Position numbers and translations under genes: made by a program
Shown here: in pieces, positions 9,265 to 17,522 of the stretch
Numbering within the stretch: the first letter of the stretch is position 1
Layout of the letters: the number at the start of each line of letters is the position of its first letter
The notes under the pieces: model-generated
Seen by the model: the letters and a program-made list of their open reading frames with translations, nothing else
Told to the model about the DNA's origin: nothing
Database searches by the model: none
NCBI GenBank assembly: GCA_035561135.1
Contig: DATMYA010000085.1
Coordinates: 124,001 to 188,000 of the forward strand
Source: Clostridia bacterium
GTDB taxonomy: Bacteria; Acidobacteriota; Terriglobia; Terriglobales; Acidobacteriaceae
Direction: 5' to 3'
DNA length: 64,000 nt

Positions 9265-10415
9265 AAGACGGCAGGCAGATCCAAGTGTTCGTGCTGATTG
9301 ACGCCCTGGGGTGGACTTACCTGAAAGATCGCGACTTCCTTCAGGATGTACTGCCATACCGCACGCCGCTGCGCACGGTGCTCGGCTTCAGTTCGGGAGC
9401 GATCCCTACGATCCTCACGGGAGTGCCGCCGGCCGAGAACGGGCATTGGAACCTTTTCTATTATGACCCCAACGGATCGCCATTCTGGTGGCTGAAGTAC
9501 TTCAGCTTTTTGCCGGATGCCATCCTGGATCATCGCGTCCCTCGCAAGATTCTGAAAGAGCTAGGTCGGCGCGTGCTTGGACTTGGCAAGAGCTTCGAGG
9601 TTTGCGTCAATCCGCATCTGCTCCGCTGGTTTAACTGGGTTGAGAAGAAGAACATTTACGCCCAAGGCGGCATCACCGGCGCGCCCTCCATCTTCGACCA
9701 ACTTGCGGCGAAGGACATTCCTCATCGCATTTACAGCTATCACGACTTGCGGGACGAACAGATATTCCAAACTGCGAAGCGAGACCTCGTTACGGGCGCA
9801 GCCGATTTCTATTTCGTTTATCTCTGCGAGATGGACGAATTCCTGCATCACCACTGCGAACACCCGGATCAACTCGAGGAACGCCTGGCGTGGTACGACG
9901 CGCAACTGCGCGAACTTTTCGCCGTCGCTCGTAGTCTAGACCCCGATGCTACGCTGGCAGTCTTCTCCGACCATGGCATGACGCCGGTTCGCGAACACTA
10001 CGATTTGATTCGCGACATCAATGCTCTCGGCCTTCAGATGCCGAAGGACTATCTCGCCGTTTACGACTCAACCATGGCGCGTTTCTGGTTCTTCAACGAC
10101 CGCGCACGAGAAGCGGTGACTGGCTTACTGGACAAGACGGCGTGCGGCCGCATCGTCTCCGATCGTGAACAGCAGCAACTGGGCATCTTCTTCCCTGATC
10201 GTCGTTTCGGCGAATCCATCTTTCTCATGAATCCCGGGATGATGCTGGCGCACAGCGACTTCAACGGTCCCCGCTGGATGCCGACCGGCATGCATGGCTA
10301 TCACCCCGACGACGCTTATTCGGATGCGAGCTTCCTCAGCAATCGGCAGCCATCCTTCCCTATGTCGACGATTGCCGATATCTATCCGCTGATGCGTACG
10401 GCGCTTGAGGAATAA
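9261..10415 (+). CDS. Alkaline-phosphatase-superfamily enzyme (type I phosphodiesterase/nucleotide pyrophosphatase-like)
   Basis: This 384-residue protein shows the metal-binding aspartate in VFVLIDALGWTYL, a candidate nucleophile region GFSSGAIPTILTGVPPAENG, and the metal-site motif FSDHGMTPV. A further histidine is in TGMHGYHPDDAYSD near the C-terminus. These are the landmarks of phosphodiesterases and pyrophosphatases of the alkaline phosphatase fold. There is no signal peptide, so the site of action is unclear. The substrate cannot be read from sequence: a sugar nucleotide, a phosphorylated polymer or a phospho-substituent on the repeat unit are all possible. It is locked into the operon by ATGA overlap with the deacetylase and a 2-bp gap to the next glycosyltransferase. 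The upstream in-frame ATG at 9192 is rejected because it lies inside the deacetylase. Confidence 0.8.
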   Translation: MKDGRQIQVFVLIDALGWTYLKDRDFLQDVLPYRTPLRTVLGFSSGAIPTILTGVPPAENGHWNLFYYDPNGSPFWWLKYFSFLPDAILDHRVPRKILKELGRRVLGLGKSFEVCVNPHLLRWFNWVEKKNIYAQGGITGAPSIFDQLAAKDIPHRIYSYHDLRDEQIFQTAKRDLVTGAADFYFVYLCEMDEFLHHHCEHPDQLEERLAWYDAQLRELFAVARSLDPDATLAVFSDHGMTPVREHYDLIRDINALGLQMPKDYLAVYDSTMARFWFFNDRAREAVTGLLDKTACGRIVSDREQQQLGIFFPDRRFGESIFLMNPGMMLAHSDFNGPRWMPTGMHGYHPDDAYSDASFLSNRQPSFPMSTIADIYPLMRTALEE

Positions 10416-10417
10416 CC

Positions 10418-11623
10418 ATGAGCCAGCGCATCTCGGTTCTCCAGTACACAAACACAATTGTTCGCGGCGGAGTGGAAGAGCACATCCTGGTGCTCCTCCG
10501 TGGATTGAACAGGGACATGTTCAAGCTCTCATTCGCGTGTCCGCCCGAACTGGCGTCGCAGATGCGAGCGGACGTTCCTCGCGATGTCGATTTCATAGAG
10601 ATTCCGATATTCCGATTCTGGCGTCTCGGCGAAGCTCGCCAATTCGCAACGCTCCTACGCAGCCGAGGAGTGCAGTTGTTGCACTCGCATATGTTTCAGA
10701 GCAGCCGCATGGCTTCGCCCATCGCTTCGTTCGCCGGGGTCCCAGCCATTATCGAAACGCCGCACGTCCGCGAGAGCTGGCGCAACCGCTGGCCGAGATC
10801 GAGCTATCTGCCGGACCGGATGCTGGCGCGTTGCGTCGATCGCTTTATTGCCATCTCCTACGCCAACGCGAAATACCTGGTCGCGGAAAAAGGTCTGCCC
10901 GGAGACAAAATCCGGGTCGTACAGAACAGTTGTGACCTCAAGCGATTCTCTGCGCCTCTTGCGGCGAATCCGCAGCTAAGGCACAGCGTCGGAGCCAGTG
11001 AATCCGATCCTTTGGTCCTTGTCGTCGCCCGTTTGGAACCGCAAAAAGGTCATCGCGTTTTACTCGAGTCGCTGCCGCAGGTCGTGCGCGAATGGCCGTC
11101 CCTGAAAGTGGTTTGCATCGGCGATGGCATCCTGCGACAGGAACTACTGCAACGTGCGGATGCGCTCGGCGTGACAAAGAACATCTCCTTCCTCGGCTTC
11201 CAGGCGAATGTTCCCGAATGGCTCGCGACCGCTGATTTCTGCGTGTTGCCTTCCTTTTACGAAGGATTGCCACTCGTAGCGCTGGAGTGCCTCGCCGCCG
11301 GGCGCGCAATGTTGGCCACCGCCGTGGATGGCACGCCGGAGGTGATTCAACACGAAGTAACCGGCTTGCTCGTCCCCCCTGGAGATTCAGCCGCGCTGGC
11401 GCGACAGATGTTGCGGCTAATTGCAGACCCCGAACTTCGTAAACGGTTGGGCGCAACGGGCCGGCAATTTGTGTTTCGGCAGTTCCGGGAAGAGCGACAG
11501 ATCAAAGAGACCGAGCAGGTTTATTACGAGCTCTGCAAAGCGAAATTGCCTCAGAGCCTCTGTCCTGCCCCCCCGGCCGAGTTCTCGGAACCGAGCCGCG
11601 ATGAGGCCACATCAATCGCATGA
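10418..11623 (+). CDS. Glycosyltransferase family 4
   Basis: This 401-residue GT-B enzyme has an N-terminal acceptor domain opening VLQYTNTIVRGGVEEHI and HSHMFQSSRMASP. The C-terminal donor domain has LVLVVARLEPQKGHRVLLES, VCIGDGILRQEL, FLGFQANVPEWLATADF and the E-x7-E signature PSFYEGLPLVALECLAAG. It is a retaining transferase that adds one sugar to the growing lipid-linked repeat unit; donor and acceptor are not predictable. It starts 2 bp after the phosphodiesterase gene and overlaps the nucleotidyltransferase-like gene by 4 bp. Confidence 0.9.
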   Translation: MSQRISVLQYTNTIVRGGVEEHILVLLRGLNRDMFKLSFACPPELASQMRADVPRDVDFIEIPIFRFWRLGEARQFATLLRSRGVQLLHSHMFQSSRMASPIASFAGVPAIIETPHVRESWRNRWPRSSYLPDRMLARCVDRFIAISYANAKYLVAEKGLPGDKIRVVQNSCDLKRFSAPLAANPQLRHSVGASESDPLVLVVARLEPQKGHRVLLESLPQVVREWPSLKVVCIGDGILRQELLQRADALGVTKNISFLGFQANVPEWLATADFCVLPSFYEGLPLVALECLAAGRAMLATAVDGTPEVIQHEVTGLLVPPGDSAALARQMLRLIADPELRKRLGATGRQFVFRQFREERQIKETEQVYYELCKAKLPQSLCPAPPAEFSEPSRDEATSIA

Positions 11624-12732
11624 CGAGCCAATCCATTCCGAATGCTACCGACACGGCCACCCCGCAGTCGCTCAGTGCCATGGTAGGCGCGATTGCCGCG
11701 ACCTGTTGCCGGGAACGTCTGCGGGGCCTCCGCTCCGTTCTGATGATTGGAAGCATGGGACGCGGCGAAGCCACTTGGGAGCGCATGAGCCACGGATGGC
11801 GCGTACTGGGTGACGCCGAGTTCGTCGCCGTGACCGACAAGTCCCGACATAGACCAGGCGAAATTTCCAAATTGTGCTCCGCCATTTCGACCGCGCTCGA
11901 GGGCGTTGGCATCGCCTGCGTGGTGGACGTCAGCGTAGTAGACACAAATTGGTTACGGCGGCTTCCGAAAACAATCTTCACCTTGGAAATCCGCAATGCC
12001 AGCAGCGTCGTTTATGGCAGCACGATAGTGCTTCATGAGATAACTCGGTTCAGGGCGTCTGAGATTGACCATGAGGACGCATGGAGGCTGCTGTGCAACC
12101 GACTGGTTGAGTGGCTTGAACCTCCGGTAAACAGCGATCAGCGCAGCTATCGTGCCGTCAAACTCGTCCTCGACTGCGCAACCTCACTGCTGCTCCTGCA
12201 TGGAGGCTATGAGCCCACCTACGCTGCGCGAGCGCCACAATTAAAGTTTCTAGCCGAAAACGACTCTCGCGAGTGGCCTCTGCCGAAGGACGTCTTTATT
12301 GACCTGGTCACACGCTGCACAGACTTCAAACTTGGGCGCGGTGCAAAACCCGGCAGCGCCGAACTAAGTAATGCCCCGAGCTTTGCATGTGCCATCGCTC
12401 GGCAGGCCGAACGAACCATGAGTCGCGACACCCGCTTCGCTCCAAGACTGCGCGGCTGGGCTTTTGTAGCGCGAGCATCCGGAGGCTTGCGTAGCTGGCG
12501 GCATTGGCTCAGGTGGGGGCGAATGTTCGTATCCGGCACTCCGCGAGTGCTGGTGTACTCGGCTGCGATGGATCTAATTGCCGCCATGAACGATGGCCGG
12601 TGCGACGAAGCAGAAATGCGGTTGATTGCGAAGAAACTGCCGGTGCGGAGTACAAACGCGCTAAGCATTGAAAACCTCTCGCACGATATCGCGTGGAATT
12701 ACCACAACTTCATCGAAAAGACGCGGGCATAG
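11620..12732 (+). CDS. Nucleotidyltransferase-like protein of the EPS operon, function unknown
   Basis: I do not recognise a named family for this 370-residue protein. Near the N-terminus it has VLMIGSMGRGEATWE (residues 40-54), which matches the GS-x-x-x-G-E motif of the DNA polymerase beta-type nucleotidyltransferase fold. GDAEFVAV (about 64-71) has the D-x-E metal pair, and VVDVSVVD may supply the third acid. The rest is mainly helical (AWRLLCNRLVEWLE, RAVKLVLDCATSLLLLHGGY) and resembles the helical partner domain that follows such folds. No membrane segment or signal peptide is seen. It is translationally coupled to the GT4 gene and sits 3 bp before a GT2 gene, so it belongs to the EPS pathway. 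It might transfer a nucleotide or phospho-group to a sugar, lipid or protein; that is inference. Confidence 0.6.
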   Translation: MTSQSIPNATDTATPQSLSAMVGAIAATCCRERLRGLRSVLMIGSMGRGEATWERMSHGWRVLGDAEFVAVTDKSRHRPGEISKLCSAISTALEGVGIACVVDVSVVDTNWLRRLPKTIFTLEIRNASSVVYGSTIVLHEITRFRASEIDHEDAWRLLCNRLVEWLEPPVNSDQRSYRAVKLVLDCATSLLLLHGGYEPTYAARAPQLKFLAENDSREWPLPKDVFIDLVTRCTDFKLGRGAKPGSAELSNAPSFACAIARQAERTMSRDTRFAPRLRGWAFVARASGGLRSWRHWLRWGRMFVSGTPRVLVYSAAMDLIAAMNDGRCDEAEMRLIAKKLPVRSTNALSIENLSHDIAWNYHNFIEKTRA

Positions 12733-12735
12733 TTC

Positions 12736-13707
12736 ATGAACACGAGTGACAACAACAGAAGGTCCGCTACGACGCAACCGCTCGTGAGCGTCATTATCCT
12801 TAATTACAAACGGCTGGACGCGCTCGCGCAGTGCCTCGACACAGCCGTCGCGCAGGACTACCCAAATTACGAAATCATCGTCGTCGATAATCACTCGGAA
12901 GAAGACGTGCGCTCTCTTGTTGAAGCCAAGGGGCGCAACATCCGTCTCGTAGAACTTCCGCAGAACCTCGGAACATGCGGCGGTCGGAATGCCGGCATCA
13001 ACGTCGCCCGGGGCGAGATCATCGTCACCATCGACAATGATGTCAACTTCATCACGCCGCACGAATTGACGAATATCGTGCGGGTTTTCGCAGACCATCC
13101 AGAATTCCACGTGCTGACATTTCGCATTTGCGACATGCAGGGCCGACTGAGGCTGCGCGAATGGTGCCATCCCAGATACTGGAAAGACTTCTCGGAAAAG
13201 GAATTCGAAACCACGTTCCTTCCAGAGGGTGCCTCGGCTTATCGCCGGGAGGTATTCGAGCGCGCGGGCCTCTACTTCCAGCCGTTCTTCATCGGCCACG
13301 AGGGCGGAGACCTGGCACTGCGAATCATGGACCACGGCCTTCGCATTCTCTACGCGCCGTCCGTTCGCGTAGGACATCTCGCGTCGGAAGAAACTCGCAG
13401 TTCCAGCCGGACGATCCACCTTTACACGCGCAACTACATCTGGCTCGCGTACAAGGACTACCCGCTCCTCAGTGCCCTGCGGTTTGTTCTGCCAAAGCTT
13501 GCCATGATGCTCTACCACGCATTTCGTGCTTCGCACCTGCCGGAGTACTTTCGCGGAATATGGGACGGGCTTACCGGCTTGGCGGACATTCACGGCGACC
13601 GCACGCCCATCAGCAAGGCGACTTTACGGTACGTCAACGGCCTGGAGAAAACACGGCCGAGCTTGCGCGTCCGGCTTGAGCGGCATCGCGCGCAACCACA
13701 GATTTGA
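12736..13707 (+). CDS. Glycosyltransferase family 2 (rhamnosyltransferase-like)
   Basis: This 323-residue GT-A enzyme opens PLVSVIILNYKRLDALAQCL. It has YEIIVVDNHSEEDV, the GG-R motif NLGTCGGRNAGINVARGE and the DxD-type TIDNDVNFI. The acceptor-side stretch FFIGHEGGDLALRIMDHGLR follows, then RVGHLASEE. The GGRNAG element and the ED/GGD helix are typical of soluble rhamnosyl- and related transferases. A weakly hydrophobic C-terminal region may attach it to the membrane. The sugar specificity is not decided by the sequence. Confidence 0.88.
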   Translation: MNTSDNNRRSATTQPLVSVIILNYKRLDALAQCLDTAVAQDYPNYEIIVVDNHSEEDVRSLVEAKGRNIRLVELPQNLGTCGGRNAGINVARGEIIVTIDNDVNFITPHELTNIVRVFADHPEFHVLTFRICDMQGRLRLREWCHPRYWKDFSEKEFETTFLPEGASAYRREVFERAGLYFQPFFIGHEGGDLALRIMDHGLRILYAPSVRVGHLASEETRSSSRTIHLYTRNYIWLAYKDYPLLSALRFVLPKLAMMLYHAFRASHLPEYFRGIWDGLTGLADIHGDRTPISKATLRYVNGLEKTRPSLRVRLERHRAQPQI

Positions 13708-13720
13708 ACTGGTGACCTGA

Positions 13721-14953
13721 ATGCTTTTGTTCTACCTCCTTATTTTGCTGATGGCCGTCGTGAGGCATCCGTGGCTCTCGCCGCTGCTCGGCGAAGACAC
13801 GATGTTTAAGTATCTGGGAGCAGTCTGCGCCGTTTATGCCGGGATTTACGTCTTCCGGCGGCGTACGGTCCCTCCCATTTTCCGCACCTGGCAAATGCGG
13901 ATATTTCTTGTTCTGTATGCCTGTGCTCTCGACTCTTACTTCACGCTCGGACTGACGCACTATCCGGCTCTAAGCTACTCCTCCATGGCGGTTCTGCTGC
14001 TGGTCACGATGACCATTGTCGATACCGAATCGCGATTGCGCGGAACCCTGATCGCAGTGGTCGCGTCCTTAGCGTTTGCGTCGCTCTACGTCATAAGGGA
14101 GTGGCAGGTCTATCACACCATGTACGAGGGTATGCGAGCCGCCGGAATCACAGGAGATTCGAACTACTTTTCGGCGTCGGCCCTGGTTTCAATTGCAGTC
14201 GCCTACTACCTGACGTCCAGGCAGGAGAGCAAGTTCGTACGGCTATTCGCCTTCGGGTCTCTCATCATTATCATGGTCGCAATCATGCTGGCAGCGTCTC
14301 GTGGTGGCTTGATCGGCCTAGCTGTCGCGGCAGCGCTCATCGCCGTCCGCTCACGTCATCGGATACTCGCATCCATTGCGATGCCACTATTCTTGGCGGC
14401 ATTCCTGTTCCTCGCGCCTAACTCGCCCCTCGATCGATTTCTTCACCCCGGCTACGGCGATGATTTGGCTGTACAGGCTCGTAAGCTGGCGTGGACAGCC
14501 GGAATGCGCATGATTGACACTCACCCATTGTTCGGCGTGGGGCTCGGCAACTTCAAGCCAATGATGTCCCAGTACAGCGATCCAGGTGTCACCATCACCG
14601 AAATCGCACACAACACTTATATCGAGATTGCCGCTGAATTGGGAATCCCAGCGCTGTTGCTGTTTTTAGCTCTTGTGGCCGCAACGTTTCTGTCGCTGCA
14701 AAAAGCGAGACGCCAGGCGCTGGAACTGGAGATGGATCTGGTATATAGGGCAGCCGGAGCTATGCAGGCAGGATTACTGGGGTTTGCTGTGGCAGCGGTC
14801 GTGCTGTCCGCCGAATACCAGAAATTGTTCTGGCTTGTGCTGGGAATTTCAATGGCGCTCCCGCAGATCATCGACGCACGCCTCAGGATGGTGGCAGAAA
14901 ATCAGGGCGAGTTGCCGGCACAGGATGCAGTAGGCACTGGGGTCTTACGATGA
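13721..14953 (+). CDS. O-antigen ligase / EPS polymerase (Wzy_C family membrane protein)
   Basis: This 410-residue protein is almost entirely hydrophobic, with ten or more predicted membrane segments from the first residue (MLLFYLLILLMAVVRHPWL). The Wzy_C block is MLAASRGGLIGLAVAAALIA followed by a periplasmic loop with the conserved THPLFGVGLGNFKPM and an E-rich HNTYIEIAAELGIPALLLFL. Proteins of this family either polymerise repeat units (Wzy) or ligate polymer to an acceptor (WaaL); the two cannot be separated here. In a locus with its own flippase and Wzz, a Wzy role is more likely. It overlaps the flippase gene by 4 bp. Confidence 0.88.
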   Translation: MLLFYLLILLMAVVRHPWLSPLLGEDTMFKYLGAVCAVYAGIYVFRRRTVPPIFRTWQMRIFLVLYACALDSYFTLGLTHYPALSYSSMAVLLLVTMTIVDTESRLRGTLIAVVASLAFASLYVIREWQVYHTMYEGMRAAGITGDSNYFSASALVSIAVAYYLTSRQESKFVRLFAFGSLIIIMVAIMLAASRGGLIGLAVAAALIAVRSRHRILASIAMPLFLAAFLFLAPNSPLDRFLHPGYGDDLAVQARKLAWTAGMRMIDTHPLFGVGLGNFKPMMSQYSDPGVTITEIAHNTYIEIAAELGIPALLLFLALVAATFLSLQKARRQALELEMDLVYRAAGAMQAGLLGFAVAAVVLSAEYQKLFWLVLGISMALPQIIDARLRMVAENQGELPAQDAVGTGVLR

Positions 14954-16554
14954 TCGAACCAGCGATCGAACCGGCGACGAAACCAATCCAGCAGCCGTCT
15001 CCCCAAGCTCCCGGCCTTGGTCGAAAACTAGTCGCCAGCACGTTTACGAATTTCGCTGGCCAACTGGTATTGATGGCAGCCACTTTCCTGTGGACGCCGT
15101 ACATCGTCCGCAACTTCGGTGATGCGCTATACGGTGTCTTCGTACTGTTGATGACGTACGTTGCCGTATTCACGCTGCTGGAATTAGGAATCAATTCCAG
15201 CCTTGTGAAACATCTCGCGGAGACTATCCCGCAAAAGCGTTTAGAGGACGTGAACAGTTATCTCGGGACCGCGATGGCGTTATTTTCCGGTACCGCGGTC
15301 GTCGTTGCACTGATTAGTGCAATCGGAGCGCCTTACATCGTAAGGCTCGCCCTCAATGTTCCCTCGCAATATTTCGAAGTCGCGGTGCTTGGAGTTCGAA
15401 TCGCCAGCGTGGCGTTTGCGCTGCAGTTCATCTCCCAGGGCTTCGCCTCTGTGCCCATCGCTACGCATCGCTTTGACGTAATGAACGGCATCCAGGTCGG
15501 CACCGAAATTCTGCGGATGGCACTAACTGCCGCGGCGGTGTTCGCCGGGTATCGTCTTACGGCAGTCATGTTGATAACCCTGCTGACGAGTTCGCTGCGC
15601 CTGTTGGCGTTCGCCATCGCAGCAAGCAAGCTGGTTCCAGGAATCTCCCTGCGCCCCCGATTCTCCACAAAGCACTTGTCCCACATCCTGCATTTTTCGA
15701 AATACATATTTATCAGCAAAGTCAGCTCCACGGCCGTCTGGAGTGCGGACAAGCTTTTCATCGGCCACTTCCTGCCGATTCAGTTCGTCGCGTTTTACTC
15801 GATCCCATTCCAGTTGAGCCAGAGAGTATGGGCCCTTGCCGGAAATGTGACGACCGTTGTCTTTCCTGCTGCCAGCGAACTTTCAATGGAAGCGAGCAAG
15901 GCCCGCCTTCATAACCTCTATCTGCGCAGCAACAAGATGGTGACCGCAATTCTGATGGCGCCGGCTCTCCTGTTGTTTGTCTTCAGCTCCCAGATTCTGA
16001 CTTACTGGATCAATCCGCTATTCGCGGAACGCGGCGCGTGGCCGCTCAGGCTGCTTGCGCTTGGATTCATGTTGAATGGACTTACCGTTGTTCCAGCCCT
16101 GGTTGCCGCTGCCGTGAACCGGCCTAACATTCAGGCTGCTTTCGCCGTAGCAAACTCCACCGCAAACATCGCGCTCTTTCTCATGCTGATTCCCAGATAC
16201 GGCACCACGGGTGCCGCTGCGGCTTTCTTCATTACGCAGGCCGTGCAGTGGCCCTGGTATATGCACACGGTCAACCGCCTCATCGGAATGAACAGCAGCA
16301 TCCTGCTGAAGAAAGTTTACGGACGCATAGCAATCCCTTCGATCTGCACCTTCGTTCTCGCGTTCGCGCTCAGATCGATGGTACATTCCCTGCTTTCACT
16401 CTTAGTCTGCCTTACCGCAATTGTCCTTGCGAATCTCGTCCTCCTTTTCTTCTTTGCCCTGGATGGCGACGAACGAGGCACATGTTTTCAGGTCGCGAAC
16501 TCATGGATACCGTGCCGCGCGCGCGAGTTATTTTCAACCGGCGGAGGAGCCTAG
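14950..16554 (+). CDS. Polysaccharide flippase (Wzx, MOP superfamily)
   Basis: This 534-residue protein has about 12-14 membrane segments spread along its length (for example FVLLMTYVAVFTLLELGINS, ALRLLAFAIAAS-type helices, ILMAPALLLFVFSSQIL). It has the polysacc_synt-type N-terminus LVASTFTNFAGQLVLMAATF, with WTPYIVRNFGDALYG. The protein moves lipid-linked repeat units from the inner to the outer leaflet of the cytoplasmic membrane. It works with the priming transferase at 5871 and the Wzy-type protein just upstream. The C-terminal 30 residues after the last helix are not hydrophobic. Its stop is followed at once by the GTG of the last glycosyltransferase. Confidence 0.88.
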   Translation: MIEPAIEPATKPIQQPSPQAPGLGRKLVASTFTNFAGQLVLMAATFLWTPYIVRNFGDALYGVFVLLMTYVAVFTLLELGINSSLVKHLAETIPQKRLEDVNSYLGTAMALFSGTAVVVALISAIGAPYIVRLALNVPSQYFEVAVLGVRIASVAFALQFISQGFASVPIATHRFDVMNGIQVGTEILRMALTAAAVFAGYRLTAVMLITLLTSSLRLLAFAIAASKLVPGISLRPRFSTKHLSHILHFSKYIFISKVSSTAVWSADKLFIGHFLPIQFVAFYSIPFQLSQRVWALAGNVTTVVFPAASELSMEASKARLHNLYLRSNKMVTAILMAPALLLFVFSSQILTYWINPLFAERGAWPLRLLALGFMLNGLTVVPALVAAAVNRPNIQAAFAVANSTANIALFLMLIPRYGTTGAAAAFFITQAVQWPWYMHTVNRLIGMNSSILLKKVYGRIAIPSICTFVLAFALRSMVHSLLSLLVCLTAIVLANLVLLFFFALDGDERGTCFQVANSWIPCRARELFSTGGGA

Positions 16555-17481
16555 GTGCCGCGTATCTCGTTCACAGCTATTATCCCCACCAAGAATCGCG
16601 CGCACGATTTGACTCTTGCGGTCCGCAGTCTGCTGCAGCAGTCTGTTCTTCCCGCCGAGGTGCTCATCGTTGACCAGAGCCCCGACGACCAAAGTCGAAT
16701 CTGTGTCGAGCAGGAGTTTGCCTCTGCGCTCGCGCAAGTTGACAACGTAAAGCTCACTTATATTCACGACATCGAAATCACGGGTGGAGCGACAGCGCGC
16801 AACAGGGCGATGCAGGTCGCGAGCGGAGATATCTGGCTTTTCCTTGACGATGACGTGGTACTCGAACCCGACTTCATCGAGCAATTGATGAACGCCTATG
16901 CGCGCTATCCAGAAGCCACAGGCGTCTCCGGCGTAGTCACGAATTATCCCAAACCGCCGTTGTTTTTCCGCGTCTGGAACACGCTTTTCGTGCGTGGACC
17001 ATTTCACGACGATCGCCAACCTATCTACTGGCACGCGGAACAACTGCGTCACAGCGACCCCATCCCTGTAACCCGATTCGGCGGCGGATTGATGAGTTTT
17101 CGGGCAGAAACAATCCGGAACTGTATCTTCGATCCCAACCTGACGGGCGTCTCAGATGGCGAGGATGTGCAGTTCTGTAGCCGTCTTCCCGAGGGGTCTG
17201 TGCTCCTGATAGCACCCCGAGCTCGTCTCGTTCATAATTGCAGCCCCATTGGCCGGGACCGGGATCACTGGCTACGAAGAGAGGCCCGCTCAACGCATTA
17301 TCTGTTCTGGAGCGTGTGGGACCACGGCATCTATAACCGTATCTGCCTTGCGTGGCTGACCGTTGGCTATGTATCTCTAAGCTTTATCGGGGCGCTTCGG
17401 AGGGGTTCCCTGGAGCCGTGGCGTGCATTCCGGGCGGGTGTGAAGGACGCAAAATCGGTCTTCATGCGGGAGATGCAGTAG
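16555..17481 (+). CDS. Glycosyltransferase family 2
   Basis: This 308-residue GT-A enzyme begins RISFTAIIPTKNRAHDLTLA, then VLIVDQSPDDQSR, GATARNRAMQVASGDIWLFL with the metal motif DDDVVLEPDF, and GEDVQFCSRL on the acceptor side. A single weak hydrophobic stretch lies near the C-terminus. It probably adds one residue to the repeat unit. It starts with GTG at 16555, directly after the flippase TAG with no gap, so translation is probably coupled. It is the last gene of the long plus-strand EPS operon; the next genes are on the other strand. Confidence 0.87.
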   Translation: MPRISFTAIIPTKNRAHDLTLAVRSLLQQSVLPAEVLIVDQSPDDQSRICVEQEFASALAQVDNVKLTYIHDIEITGGATARNRAMQVASGDIWLFLDDDVVLEPDFIEQLMNAYARYPEATGVSGVVTNYPKPPLFFRVWNTLFVRGPFHDDRQPIYWHAEQLRHSDPIPVTRFGGGLMSFRAETIRNCIFDPNLTGVSDGEDVQFCSRLPEGSVLLIAPRARLVHNCSPIGRDRDHWLRREARSTHYLFWSVWDHGIYNRICLAWLTVGYVSLSFIGALRRGSLEPWRAFRAGVKDAKSVFMREMQ

Positions 17482-17522
17482 GTTCTCGATAGTTCACGAT
17501 TGTGATGGCAATTGCTTCGTGC

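Noticed and set aside
11733-11800. HEPN/MNT toxin-antitoxin reading of the nucleotidyltransferase-like gene
   Set aside because: The GSMGRGE motif is of the right type, but the protein is 370 residues, is translationally coupled inside the EPS operon and has no HEPN partner next to it.
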